A stretch of 25,492 nucleotides of DNA from CAG-791 sp003447895 (GCA_946620035.1 CAMOMX010000024.1:1-25492); one strand, 5' to 3'; positions 1-8,445 are shown, counted from the first letter of the stretch. Made by a program: numbers and translations. Notes: a model not told the origin generated them from the letters alone.

Positions 1-3000
1 TTCGAAATGACAGGACGTTCTCTTTATACGAACGAGGAAGATCCTGCACCGCTTACCCTGAACTGCACGAGTATGGCCGAAGGCTGGACGGATGAACTGG
101 ATCTGGAATTCACAGTTGGGACATGGGAAAATGAAGAGCTGTCAACGATACTCGATGATGACCGGTATCTGGTCAATAAAGACGGCGGCAAATATACCAT
201 TACCTTTTCGGAAGAGTATCTGAAATCCCTTGAGGAAAATGAGGATATTAAGAGTCAGCATCTTCGCGTCACAGCAGATCTGTACGCCAAAGGTGTGGAA
301 CACACTGAGGACAACAGACTGAATGAAACGAGTGTGGATGTCTATATTTACTGTCCCATAGCTGAATACCAGACAGAGCAGGACCGCTATATGCTGGTCG
401 GAGACAATGGCACTCTGGGGGGACCGGGGAAGGTCCATGTTCAAGATTCGGAGCATCCTGCCGGACCTACCATAAATTACAGAGTTTTAAATGTCGAAGT
501 GATCAGCGACGAGCCTCTTGAAGGGGCCGGCGGCAATGTCCTTTCCGATCTTACATTTTATGAATACGGAACAGAAGGCTCTGATAATTATGTAAACAGG
601 TGGAGTTACACGGCAGAGCACTGCGGTAAAGCGGTGTTAAAAGTCACTTATGAGGACATAAAAGGGCAGGAGCAGAGCTACGAATTCACCGTTTACGTCA
701 CCGGTGACAGACGCAGACCGGAAATTCGTATCGCAGACGGATCCCAATACGGCCTTCCGGGGACATCCAAACAGCTGAAAGCAGTGATCCTGCATGATAC
801 CGTTGGTGACACGGAGCAAAAGGAGGATGACCTGCATTATGAGTGGAAGATCATCAGCGGTGAGTATAATGCATCGATAGAGGAAGATGGTGATCAGGCG
901 ACCGTGACGTTCCGTGATCTCGACGATTCTGAGAAGGAGTGGGCTGAGACACATAAGGACGCATGGGGGAACGATTACGAATACAATGAATCAGTCATTG
1001 TCGAAATGATCGTGTATACGAACGGAGAAGATGGTAGAAGGATCGAAGTTGGAAGAGACAATGTGTTCCTTCAATCGATGCAGGACTATTATACTGTCAA
1101 GATAAACGGGGCTGACGAGTCCCTGGGCATCGGCGAGAGCGAGGATGTCACAGTATTTTTAGCAAAATATTCCTATTTCGGCCGTTCGGACAGCCAGGAA
1201 TATGAAGTCGTGCCGAATGCGCATTTTAAGGTGGAAGACAATAATTCCTACTATGTTGATGTTACGGATGATCACGGAAATCCGATTGGCAGCAGAGACG
1301 ATGCAGATGGTAATTGGGGATATCAGGATTCTGAATATACCACCGGAAGTGAATGCACCTTCACGCTTCGGCGTCTCATAGCAAATGATTGGCATTTTGG
1401 CATTTCAGCTGAATATACGGATGCCGATGGAAACAAACAAACAACAGAGCCGACCATAATTCATCTTCGCAAGGCTGAAAGCGATCTGTTCTTCGAGAAC
1501 CCGGAGGATGAGCTGAAGAACAACGAAGAAAAGACATTCCGGCTCAATGCAGACAGCCTTGGCGATCTGGAGTATGAGATCGATTATCAGGTCGGCCGCC
1601 TGAAGAAGGATCCGTACGGTAAGGATTCCTTCGAAGTATTCATGTACAAGGATGAGGAGTACACGGTCGATCCGGATGACCGGTCCATTAAGATCAATGG
1701 TGAGAAGGCTTGGGACGCCTTAAAGCGCTATGCCGGCGATCAGACCGGTTTCGATATCCGGGCAAGCCTTAATATTGTTGATAAGACCGGAAACCAGTGG
1801 GGATGCATTGGAGAAGCTTTCTGCCATGTTGAAATGATCGAAGCGGTCAAAAAACCGCGTGAGGTCAGTTATGCGGTTGAGACGACAGGGATCAATGAGT
1901 CCATGGGCATCGGGGAGCGCAATGAGATCACGGTAAAACTGCTCAAATACTCCTACTACGACGATTCGGAAGAGGCAGTATGCGAAGTCGTACCTGACGC
2001 GCACTTCAAATGGGGATATGACCCCCATTCGATCGAGATCAGGGATGCAAACGGAAATGTTGTCGGCAATACTGATGAATATGGAGAGTATCAGGATTCC
2101 GAGTATTCATCAGGGGGCGAGTGCACCTTTACGATCCAGCGCCTCACAGGGGATGAAAGTTATTTTTCCTTACAGGCTGAATATACGGATGGTTCTGTTA
2201 ATGACTATGGTGGGTACATAATCTATACGGCAGATGCACCGGAGTTCTATCTGTGCGAGAGAGAGCTGGATGTCTTCTTTGATAACAAAGAAGACAGACA
2301 TGAGCTTAGAAGCGATGAGGAAAAGGCCTTCCATCTGAATACAGACAGCCTTAGTGACCTGGATTATGTGGTCGAGTACAATGCCGGATACCTGGAGAAG
2401 GATGAATACGGTGCCGAGAACTGGAGATGGGTCCTGTTTAAGGGAGATGAAGAGTACTGGGATTATAAAGTTGACCAGGAAAATCAGAACGTGATCGCCA
2501 GCGGTGAGAATATATGGAAATCCTTACAGCTGCAAAATAGTGAGAACAACACTGACTGGACCGGTTTTGACATTCAGGCAATCGTATATCTCGTCCGGGA
2601 CGACGGATTGACGCGCTTAGGAGACACCGTCTGCCACGTTGAAATGGTCGAGTCGACCAAAAAAACGCAGGTGCTGGAAGTGGATCCGGAACGCATAATG
2701 CTGCCGATCCTCGAGGGGGCGCAAATCCATGTCACGGGAGCAGAGACGGCAGTGACTTTTACCAGCAGCGACGAAAGTGTGGTCAGGGTCGACGTGGTCA
2801 ACGGAGTCGGGTATCTGACACCGGTCTCATTGGGAACCGCCACTATTTTGGTGGAAGCAGAAGAGACAGATGAGTATAAAGCAGCAAGTGTCCCGGTAAA
2901 TGTGCAAGTCGTCAAACAGCAGCAGCCGGTCAGCATAGGGATACCGAAGACGAAGGTAGCGATCGGAGATACAGTCCAGCTGAAAGCTAATGGAGCACAG

Positions 3001-3732
3001 GGGAGAGTAAGTTATACTGTATCCCCCGATACGCCGTACGCGACCGTCTCAAGAATCGATCTGGTCACGGCGAAGGTCACGGCGAAGAAAGCCGGAACTG
3101 TGTCGATTATCGTCAGTATACCAGAGACAGATCAGTACGAAGCATATTCAGAGACCGTTAAGATTACGATCGTCCCTGCCGCGACATCCAGCCTGACAGC
3201 AGTCAACCTGGTGACCGGCATCAAGCTGACCTGGAAAGCGGTGGCCGGCGCGAGCGGCTATAGGGTCTATCGCAACAATTCACTCATTGCAACACTTGCA
3301 GGCAGTAGTAAAGTCACATATACAGATAAGAAAGGAAACACGAACGGCAGCAAGTATGTGTACAAAGTGGTGGCATACAGGACCATAAACAACGTCAAAT
3401 ATGCCAGCACCAAATCCAAATCGGCAGCGATATATCGTGTTGCCAGGCCTGCGATCACTTCCCTGAAGAACAGCAGCTCCAGAAAGATGACGGTGAAATG
3501 GGGAAAGAACACAAAGGCAAACGGTTACGAGATACAGTACTGCTTAAAGAGCAATTTCGCGAGCGGCAGGAAGACCGTGACCATCAGTAAGAGTTCGACT
3601 ATCACCACGACGATCAAAAATCTGCTGAAGGGCAAGATCTACTATGTCAGAGTGAGGACTTTCAAGAAGGTAGGCGGGAAGAAGTATTACTCCGCATGGA
3701 GCGTGATCAGGAAACTGAAGATCAGTAAATAA
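1..3732 (+). CDS. Large secreted/surface repeat protein, 5' end outside window
   Basis: The reading frame is open from the first base, and no signal peptide is visible, so the N-terminus lies upstream. About 1,240 residues are seen (numbered from the Met at base 7). Residues 1-360 are acidic, Tyr/Asp-rich, beta-type sequence with an Ig-like stretch near 235-340. Two tandem related units follow, about 360-620 and 620-885. Each starts with a motif like ESLGIGE or ESMGIGE, has a shared QDSEY...GECTFT core, and ends CHVEM. Residues ~889-1058 look like two bacterial Ig-like (Big-type) modules. Residues ~1059-1241 look like two FnIII-like modules, the second with the GYEIQY...YYVRVRTFK...YYSAWS pattern common in Lachnospiraceae exoproteins. 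No LPXTG sorting signal or terminal membrane helix is seen, so anchoring must be N-terminal, non-covalent or absent. Adhesion or polymer binding is a guess. The exact function is not recognised. Confidence 0.85.
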   Translation, partial: FEMTGRSLYTNEEDPAPLTLNCTSMAEGWTDELDLEFTVGTWENEELSTILDDDRYLVNKDGGKYTITFSEEYLKSLEENEDIKSQHLRVTADLYAKGVEHTEDNRLNETSVDVYIYCPIAEYQTEQDRYMLVGDNGTLGGPGKVHVQDSEHPAGPTINYRVLNVEVISDEPLEGAGGNVLSDLTFYEYGTEGSDNYVNRWSYTAEHCGKAVLKVTYEDIKGQEQSYEFTVYVTGDRRRPEIRIADGSQYGLPGTSKQLKAVILHDTVGDTEQKEDDLHYEWKIISGEYNASIEEDGDQATVTFRDLDDSEKEWAETHKDAWGNDYEYNESVIVEMIVYTNGEDGRRIEVGRDNVFLQSMQDYYTVKINGADESLGIGESEDVTVFLAKYSYFGRSDSQEYEVVPNAHFKVEDNNSYYVDVTDDHGNPIGSRDDADGNWGYQDSEYTTGSECTFTLRRLIANDWHFGISAEYTDADGNKQTTEPTIIHLRKAESDLFFENPEDELKNNEEKTFRLNADSLGDLEYEIDYQVGRLKKDPYGKDSFEVFMYKDEEYTVDPDDRSIKINGEKAWDALKRYAGDQTGFDIRASLNIVDKTGNQWGCIGEAFCHVEMIEAVKKPREVSYAVETTGINESMGIGERNEITVKLLKYSYYDDSEEAVCEVVPDAHFKWGYDPHSIEIRDANGNVVGNTDEYGEYQDSEYSSGGECTFTIQRLTGDESYFSLQAEYTDGSVNDYGGYIIYTADAPEFYLCERELDVFFDNKEDRHELRSDEEKAFHLNTDSLSDLDYVVEYNAGYLEKDEYGAENWRWVLFKGDEEYWDYKVDQENQNVIASGENIWKSLQLQNSENNTDWTGFDIQAIVYLVRDDGLTRLGDTVCHVEMVESTKKTQVLEVDPERIMLPILEGAQIHVTGAETAVTFTSSDESVVRVDVVNGVGYLTPVSLGTATILVEAEETDEYKAASVPVNVQVVKQQQPVSIGIPKTKVAIGDTVQLKANGAQGRVSYTVSPDTPYATVSRIDLVTAKVTAKKAGTVSIIVSIPETDQYEAYSETVKITIVPAATSSLTAVNLVTGIKLTWKAVAGASGYRVYRNNSLIATLAGSSKVTYTDKKGNTNGSKYVYKVVAYRTINNVKYASTKSKSAAIYRVARPAITSLKNSSSRKMTVKWGKNTKANGYEIQYCLKSNFASGRKTVTISKSSTITTTIKNLLKGKIYYVRVRTFKKVGGKKYYSAWSVIRKLKISK
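1084..2670 (+). repeat. Two tandem ~780-bp repeat units inside the surface protein gene
   Basis: Unit A (about 1084-1863) and unit B (about 1864-2670) encode related segments in the same order: a GIGE motif, a KYSY motif, EVVP.AHFK, QDSEY, ECTF, AEYTD, an LN.DSL..L(D/E)Y block, TGFDI and CHVEM. Nucleotide identity is patchy, so the duplication is old or under diversifying pressure. Boundaries are approximate because they are set by eye. Confidence 0.75.
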
Positions 3733-3768
3733 GAGAATCAAGGGATCATCTTGTGATTGACTTAAAGG

Positions 3769-3809
3769 TGCTGCCCCGGCCGATCAGTCGGCCGGGGCAG
3801 CAACTTTTT
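3769..3809 (+). terminator. Rho-independent terminator of the surface protein gene
   Basis: A perfect 15-bp GC-rich stem (3769-3783 with 3788-3802) encloses a 4-nt loop and is followed by a five-T run at 3805-3809. It lies 37 bases past the stop codon and isolates this gene from ychF. Confidence 0.93.
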
Positions 3810-3852
3810 GGTTGGGAGATCATGGGGAGGGCTCAGGATTCTCAGAAAAATA

Positions 3853-3882
3853 TTGAGATGGAGAGTCCTTCCGTGATAAAAT
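3853..3882 (+). promoter_or_regulatory. Candidate sigma-A promoter of ychF
   Basis: TTGAGA (3853-3858) and TAAAAT (3877-3882) are separated by 18 bp, and the -10 is preceded by TGA, giving an extended -10. It lies between the upstream terminator and the ychF start, with a leader of roughly 60 nt. No operator is apparent. Confidence 0.5.
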
Positions 3883-3952
3883 GATTTGTCGTGCGAACGC
3901 AGATTTCGGAAACCGGCTGAAATAAATCGTTTTTAAAGGAGATAAGTATAAA

Positions 3953-5050
3953 ATGAAATTAGGCATCGTAGGACTTCCCAACGTCGGGAAAAGTACATTG
4001 TTCAACTCACTGACAAAGGCGGGCGCTGAGGCGGCCAATTACCCTTTCTGTACGATCGATCCCAACGTAGGCGTAGTAGCTGTACCGGATCAGAGGATTA
4101 AGCTTCTGGGAGAACTGTACCATACCAAAAAAGTGACGCCGGCAGTGATCGAATTCGTTGACATTGCAGGACTCGTAAAGGGTGCCTCCAAGGGCGAAGG
4201 TCTGGGAAACCAGTTCCTTGCCAACATTCGTGAAGTGGATGCGATCGTCCACGTCGTCCGGTGCTTTGAGGATGACAATGTCGTGCACGTGGACGGCTCA
4301 GTAGATCCGGTGCGTGATATTGAGACGATCAATCTGGAACTCATCTTTGCCGATCTGGAGGTCCTTGAGAGAAGGATCTCAAAGGTTGCCCGGACAGCAA
4401 AGATGGACAAGGAAGCCGGCAGGGAGATGGTGCTCCTTAAGAGGATCAAAGAGCATTTGGAGGACGGAAAACCAGCGTCGTCCATTGAGCTTACGAGCGA
4501 CGAAGAAGAAAAGTGGTTTGCAGATTACAATCTTTTGACGGCAAAGCCCGTGATCTATGCGGCGAATGTCTCTGAGGATGATCTCATGGATGACGGCGCC
4601 TCCAATAAAGGCGTTGCAGCGGTGCGTGAATATGCAGCTAAGACAGGCTCGGAAGTTTTCGTGATCTGCGCCAAGATTGAATCAGAGATCGCTGAGCTTG
4701 ACGACGAAGAGAAGGCCATGTTCCTGGAGGATCTCGGAATCTCGGAATCGGGCCTCGACAAACTGATCAGCGCCAGCTATCGGACACTTGGTCTTATGAG
4801 CTTTCTGACAGCAGGAGAGGATGAGTGCAGAGCGTGGACGATCAAGATCGGAACAAAGGCTCCGCAGGCCGCCGGCAAGATCCACAGCGATTTCGAGCGC
4901 GGGTTTATCAAGGCGGAAGTTGTCAACTACAAGGTCCTTCTGGAGGAGGGATCGCTTGCGGCGGCTCGCGAGAAGGGGCTCGTCGGAATGGAAGGCAAAG
5001 AATACGTAGTAAAGGACGGGGATGTGATTCTGTTCCGCTTCAACGTATAA
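3953..5050 (+). CDS. ychF: Redox-regulated ATPase/GTPase YchF (Obg family)
   Basis: At 365 residues this matches the usual YchF length of about 363-366. The P-loop GLPNVGKST lies near residues 6-14. Switch II is DIAGLVKGASKGEGLGN, characteristic of the Obg/YchF group, and NYPFCTIDPNVG is the YchF-specific switch I region. The C-terminal TGS domain ends KDGDVILFRFNV. YchF proteins bind ribosomes, prefer ATP over GTP in characterised members, and are linked to oxidative stress and translation. The start is supported by AAAGGAG about 11 nt upstream. The gene is monocistronic, with terminators on both sides. Confidence 0.97.
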   Translation: MKLGIVGLPNVGKSTLFNSLTKAGAEAANYPFCTIDPNVGVVAVPDQRIKLLGELYHTKKVTPAVIEFVDIAGLVKGASKGEGLGNQFLANIREVDAIVHVVRCFEDDNVVHVDGSVDPVRDIETINLELIFADLEVLERRISKVARTAKMDKEAGREMVLLKRIKEHLEDGKPASSIELTSDEEEKWFADYNLLTAKPVIYAANVSEDDLMDDGASNKGVAAVREYAAKTGSEVFVICAKIESEIAELDDEEKAMFLEDLGISESGLDKLISASYRTLGLMSFLTAGEDECRAWTIKIGTKAPQAAGKIHSDFERGFIKAEVVNYKVLLEEGSLAAAREKGLVGMEGKEYVVKDGDVILFRFNV

Positions 5051-5092
5051 TATTGGCACAGGCAGGAACCTGTGTGAAAACATGTATCCTGG

Positions 5093-5119
5093 AACCGGGC
5101 TTTCGAAGCCCGGTTTTTT
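5093..5119 (+). terminator. Rho-independent terminator of ychF
   Basis: A perfect 10-bp stem (5093-5102 with 5106-5115) encloses a TCG loop, and a T run at 5114-5119 overlaps the stem base. It begins 43 bases after the ychF stop. A smaller CACAGG/CCTGTG hairpin lies just before it. Confidence 0.93.
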
Positions 5120-5263
5120 ATTGCCTGTTTCACCTTATAAAAGGCGCGGCGGGAACTGGCGACGGAAAAGTGTCGGAAATTCTGCCGCTTTTGTCGGATG
5201 TTTCCGAATAATCCTGCGGAGCACCGCAAAAAGCCAACATTTATTGGCAAAAAACTGATGAAT

Positions 5264-5278
5264 ACTACAATTTGTAGT
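5264..5278. promoter_or_regulatory. Perfect odd palindrome resembling a BlaI/MecI-type operator
   Basis: ACTACAATTTGTAGT is a perfect 7+1+7 palindrome with TACA and TGTA half-sites. BlaI/MecI/CopY-family repressors bind dyads built on TACA...TGTA, but usually with a 2-nt centre. Here the centre is 3 nt, so the match is imperfect. It lies about 160 bases upstream of lgt. The regulator and target are unknown. Confidence 0.35.
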
Positions 5279-5384
5279 TTGTCAATGTGATTTATCAGAA
5301 TGACAGAGTAGAAAATCGGCAATATTTTGGCGGAAAATTTAGCAAAATTTAAGAATAGAAAAATCCGCCGGGAACGTTTTCTTG

Positions 5385-5393
5385 TGCTATCAT
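5385..5393 (+). promoter_or_regulatory. Candidate extended -10 promoter of lgt
   Basis: TGC followed by TATCAT forms an extended -10 about 30 bases upstream of the lgt start. No good -35 is seen at the expected distance, so the call rests on the -10 and its position only. Confidence 0.35.
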
Positions 5394-5423
5394 AGTACAA
5401 GAAATATAAAATGATGAGGGAGT

Positions 5424-6317
5424 GTGGGCTTTCGTATGGCAGATATGATGGGAGATATGGATATTGCTTTTCCGAATTTGGGGATTTATCTGACAAACGT
5501 CCCTAAGACCATCATGATCGGCAATTTCGGGATCGCACTGTATGGAATCGTTATTGCGATCGGCATGCTGCTGGGGCTTACGCTGGCTGCGAAGATCGCC
5601 GGGCTGTCCGGGGAGGAGCCCGACACGATCTGGGATCTGGCACCGGGCCTTCTCATTTTTTCGATCATCGGTGCCAGGATCTACTATGTGATCTTCATGT
5701 GGAGCTACTACAGGGAGAATCCCGCCCAGATCCTCAATATCCGCGGCGGCGGACTGGCTATTTACGGCGGCATCATAGCCGGCGCGCTGACTATCTATAT
5801 TTATTGTAAAAGGAAGAAAAAGAAGTTTCCTCTCATAATGGACATCGTGATCTATGGGCTTTTGGTCGGTCAGATCCTTGGCAGATGGGGAAATTTTTTC
5901 AACCGCGAAGTGTTCGGCGAGTATACGGACGGTCTCTTTGCTATGAGGCTTCCCGTAGTTATGGTCAGGGAGAGAGACATATCCCCTATGATCGCCGCAC
6001 ATATGACGGACGGCACCAACTATATACAGGTGCATCCCACGTTTCTCTATGAGGGAATGTGGAACCTGATGCTTCTGATCCTTCTTTTGATCTATCGCAG
6101 GCACAAGAAATTTGACGGGGAGATCGCGCTGATGTACTTTGCCGGATATGGGATCGGCAGGGCAATCATCGAATCGATCAGAACGGATCAGCTCTATATT
6201 ACAGGAACGACAATTCCGGTCTCTATGGTTCTGGGAATTACAATGGCGATTGTTTCTCTGACTGCCATAGCGGTTATCAGAACGAAGATCGGAAAGGCTG
6301 AGAAGACAGCCGAATAA
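5424..6317 (+). CDS. lgt: Prolipoprotein diacylglyceryl transferase Lgt
   Basis: Lgt transfers diacylglycerol from phosphatidylglycerol to the lipobox cysteine of prelipoproteins at the cytoplasmic membrane. The protein is 297 residues with multiple membrane helices. Family motifs visible are GARIYYVIF, RGGGLAIYGGIIAG, the Lgt signature GRWGNFFNREVFGE, HPTFLYE, and the late GIGRAIIESIRTDQL segment. The start is uncertain. GTG at 5424 has GAGG only 4 nt upstream, while ATG at 5436 (293 residues) sits 13 or more nt from the same Shine-Dalgarno. Both leave the core intact. It lies upstream of the dcw cluster but has its own leader, and mraZ starts from a separate promoter, so it is probably a separate transcription unit. 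No strong terminator is seen between lgt and that promoter. Confidence 0.95.
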   Translation: MGFRMADMMGDMDIAFPNLGIYLTNVPKTIMIGNFGIALYGIVIAIGMLLGLTLAAKIAGLSGEEPDTIWDLAPGLLIFSIIGARIYYVIFMWSYYRENPAQILNIRGGGLAIYGGIIAGALTIYIYCKRKKKKFPLIMDIVIYGLLVGQILGRWGNFFNREVFGEYTDGLFAMRLPVVMVRERDISPMIAAHMTDGTNYIQVHPTFLYEGMWNLMLLILLLIYRRHKKFDGEIALMYFAGYGIGRAIIESIRTDQLYITGTTIPVSMVLGITMAIVSLTAIAVIRTKIGKAEKTAE

Positions 6318-6412
6318 AGAAATGGCTCGATCTGTGAGCCTTGAACAGGACTAATGAGCGGGGATCGTAAACATCCCTCTCGCTTCGTGTACGCACTTTT
6401 TCCGCCAAAGTA

Positions 6413-6441
6413 TTGAAAAAGGGCGGTGCAATTGGTATGAT
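6413..6441 (+). promoter_or_regulatory. Sigma-A promoter of the dcw cluster (P-mraZ)
   Basis: TTGAAA (6413-6418), a 17-bp spacer and TATGAT (6436-6441) predict a transcription start near 6448. That is immediately before the AAAGTGG repeats and 31 bases before the mraZ ATG. This also argues against any longer mraZ reading frame starting at 6413, because that TTG is part of the -35 box. Confidence 0.8.
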
Positions 6442-6448
6442 TGTGTGG

Positions 6449-6475
6449 AAAGTGGTGCAAAGTGGAGGGAAGTGC
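6449..6475 (+). promoter_or_regulatory. MraZ-box array (autoregulatory operator)
   Basis: Three copies with an exact 10-bp period: AAAGTGG at 6449-6455, AAAGTGG at 6459-6465, and a weaker GAAGTGC at 6469-6475. MraZ is known to bind direct repeats with this spacing (TGGGN repeats in E. coli, AAAGTG[T/G] repeats in mollicutes). The array starts at the predicted transcription start and overlaps the Shine-Dalgarno GGAGGGA, so bound MraZ would block initiation. Autorepression is inferred from the family. Confidence 0.75.
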
Positions 6476-6478
6476 AAC

Positions 6479-6910
6479 ATGTTCATGGGAGAATATGCTC
6501 ACTCTCTTGACCCTAAAGGGAGAGTGATCATTCCGTCCAAGTTCAGAGAGACGCTCGGCGACAGGTGCGTGATCACGCGCAGCCTGGATCCCTGTCTGTG
6601 CATTTATGCCATGGAGGACTGGGAGAAATTCGTCGCGCGCCTGAATGACATTCCCTACAATGTGAAGAAACAGAGACAGCTTGTACGCTTTTTCCTGTCG
6701 GGCGCCAATGAGGCGGAGCCTGACAGACAGGGACGCGTGCTGATCCCTGCCAATTTAAGGGAAGCCGCGGGAATTGAGAGAGACGTGGTTCTGGTCGGCG
6801 TAGGATCCAGGATCGAGATCTGGAGCAAGGACGCCTGGGAAGAGAACATGTCCAGTGAAGAGATCAACGACATAGCAGAAGAGATGCTGGGGAACGGATT
6901 TGAAATTTGA
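6479..6910 (+). CDS. mraZ: Transcriptional regulator MraZ
   Basis: The 143-residue product has the standard MraZ length. Two SpoVT/AbrB-like MraZ domains are visible, starting FMGEYAHSLDPKGRVIIPSKFR (quoted in part: GEYAHSLDPKGR) and ANEAEPDRQGRVLIPANLR. These hold the conserved DxxGR pairs that make the DNA-binding face of the ring-shaped oligomer. ATG 6479 is chosen because GGAGGGA lies 8 nt upstream, because the family starts with MFMGEY-like sequence, and because the upstream in-frame starts fall in the promoter. MraZ is the first gene of the dcw operon and in other bacteria represses its own promoter. The boxes at 6449-6475 fit that role. It overlaps rsmH by 11 bases. Confidence 0.97.
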   Translation: MFMGEYAHSLDPKGRVIIPSKFRETLGDRCVITRSLDPCLCIYAMEDWEKFVARLNDIPYNVKKQRQLVRFFLSGANEAEPDRQGRVLIPANLREAAGIERDVVLVGVGSRIEIWSKDAWEENMSSEEINDIAEEMLGNGFEI

Positions 6911-7871
6911 ACATAAGTCAGTGCTTCTTGAGGAAGTGCTCGATAATCTGGCAATCAGGCCGGACGGCATATATGTTGACGGGACTTTGGGAGGCGGAGG
7001 ACATTCCTTCCATATTCTGGAGCGGCTCACTGAGGGCGGAAGACTGATCGGGATCGATCAGGACACCGACGCGATCGCCGCGGCCTCGGAGCGGCTGTCC
7101 TGTTACGGAAGCGCCGTGACGATTGTTCATGACAACTACGAACATATCGGAGAAGTGCTCAGGGATCTTGGGATCCCCGCGGTTGACGGTATTTTACTCG
7201 ACCTGGGAGTCTCTTCGTACCAGCTTGACAATCCGGAGCGCGGGTTTACTTACAGAGCAGACGATGCGCCTTTGGATATGCGCATGGATCAGAGCAGCTC
7301 CCTTACTGCCGGTGAAATTATCAACACCTATCCGGAAGAGGAACTGGTAAGGATCCTTAGGGAATACGGCGAAGAGCGCTGCGCCTCAAGGATCGCGGCC
7401 GGGATTGTCCGGGAGAGGGCGAAGAAGCCCCTGGAGACAACGGGCGAACTCAGTCGAATCGTGAGGGCGTCGATTCCCGCAAGAATGCGGGAGAAGGGCG
7501 GAAATCCGGACAAGAGGACGTTTCAGGCATTCCGCATTGCCTGCAACAGGGAACTGGATGTGCTTCGCGACTCGCTCGATACGATGATCGATCTGTTAAA
7601 TCCGGGCGGACGGCTCTGTGTCATCACCTTCCACTCGCTGGAAGACCGCATCGTGAAGAATGCATTCCGCAGGAATGAGAATCCCTGCACCTGCCCGCCG
7701 GAATTTCCGGTCTGTGTGTGCGGCAGGAAACCGAAAGGAAAAGTGATCACCCGAAAGGCGGTCGCCCCCGGCGCGTCGGAGCTCAAGGAGAACAGGCGCG
7801 CGGCCAGCGCCAAACTCAGGGTGTTTGAAAAGACAGACGTTTCAGGAGGTAGTTATGATCAGGGAGAGTAA
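6900..7871 (+). CDS. rsmH: 16S rRNA (cytosine-1402-N4)-methyltransferase RsmH
   Basis: RsmH (MraW) is a SAM-dependent methyltransferase that modifies C1402 in the ribosomal P site. The 323-residue product shows the conserved start HKSVLLEEVLDNL, the SAM-binding VDGTLGGGGHS, DLGVSSYQLD, RGFTYRADDAPLDMRMD, NPGGRLCVITFHSLEDR and a C-terminal AASAKLRVFEK. A Cys cluster CTCPPEFPVCVCGR near the C-terminus is typical of Firmicutes members. The start is TTG at 6900, inside the mraZ 3' end. It is the only in-frame start that keeps the conserved N-terminus, which suggests translational coupling. Its 3' end overlaps ftsL by 17 bases. Confidence 0.97.
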   Translation: MKFEHKSVLLEEVLDNLAIRPDGIYVDGTLGGGGHSFHILERLTEGGRLIGIDQDTDAIAAASERLSCYGSAVTIVHDNYEHIGEVLRDLGIPAVDGILLDLGVSSYQLDNPERGFTYRADDAPLDMRMDQSSSLTAGEIINTYPEEELVRILREYGEERCASRIAAGIVRERAKKPLETTGELSRIVRASIPARMREKGGNPDKRTFQAFRIACNRELDVLRDSLDTMIDLLNPGGRLCVITFHSLEDRIVKNAFRRNENPCTCPPEFPVCVCGRKPKGKVITRKAVAPGASELKENRRAASAKLRVFEKTDVSGGSYDQGE

Positions 7872-8379
7872 GAGCCCCGGCCGTAACAGGAAATCAGGGG
7901 ACAATGTGATATACAGTGAATCTTTTGCCGGCGACAGAGGACCCTATGTAAACGGTTCGGCGGCCCCGGATGATTTCTGGTCAGAACGCTCCATGGAGGA
8001 AGTTCACAGGAGCAATAAGGACATCCGCCTTGCCGCCCGAAAGAGCCGTGAGCAGGCGGTGCAGATGAACTTCCGCTTCGTCATGTTCATGGGTTCGCTC
8101 ATCTTTCTTATGACGATCTGCCTGATCGGCTATATCAAACTGAAGTCCGATATATCGGAGTCGAACAAGGAGATCTCGTCACTGGAAACGGAACTTACGG
8201 AGCTCAGGGCGACCAACAACGAAGTATATAATGAGCTGACCGGAAATATCGACCTGGAAGCGATCCGCGAGATCGCGATCGAAGAATTCGGGATGCAGTA
8301 TGCAGATCAGGACCAGATTGTGGTATACTCTGAATCTAAAGGCGATTCCGTCCATCAGATCGCGGATTTAGAAGACTGA
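7855..8379 (+). CDS. ftsL: FtsL-like cell division protein
   Basis: This is a 174-residue bitopic protein. Residues 1-72 are hydrophilic and probably cytoplasmic. A single transmembrane helix lies at about 75-97 (FVMFMGSLIFLMTICLIGY). A heptad-like coiled coil follows at about 98-130 (SNKEISSLETELTELRATNN), with a short extracytoplasmic tail. Sequence similarity among FtsL proteins is low. The call rests on topology, the coiled coil and the invariant place between rsmH and ftsI. FtsL acts with FtsB/DivIC and FtsQ/DivIB to activate septal peptidoglycan synthesis. The start at ATG 7855 is backed by AGGAGG 5 nt upstream and lies inside rsmH. The cytoplasmic tail is long for the family. Confidence 0.85.
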   Translation: MIRESKSPGRNRKSGDNVIYSESFAGDRGPYVNGSAAPDDFWSERSMEEVHRSNKDIRLAARKSREQAVQMNFRFVMFMGSLIFLMTICLIGYIKLKSDISESNKEISSLETELTELRATNNEVYNELTGNIDLEAIREIAIEEFGMQYADQDQIVVYSESKGDSVHQIADLED

Positions 8380-8445
8380 TCCGGCAGCGGGGCTGCTGAT
8401 AAATCGGTACGGTGTATACGAAACACGGAAAAGTAAGGGAAAAAA

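Larger units (their letters stand above)
5120..5423. other. AT-rich intergenic region between ychF and lgt
   Basis: These 304 bases hold no plausible gene. Several short inverted repeats are visible: TCGGAAA...TTTCCGA around 5173-5208, GCCAA/TTGGC at 5233-5248, and the 15-nt palindrome at 5264-5278 described separately. The 5281-5360 part is very AT-rich and the lgt promoter is expected to lie here. Confidence 0.6.

Noticed and set aside
3500..3732. LPXTG cell-wall sorting signal at the end of the surface protein
   Set aside because: The last residues are basic FnIII sequence ending in LKISK. No LPXTG-like motif, hydrophobic helix or positively charged tail in the right order is present.
6318..6412. 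Terminator between lgt and mraZ
   Set aside because: Only weak stems (GGCTC/GAGCC and an imperfect AGCG/CGCT) without a T tract. Not strong enough to annotate.
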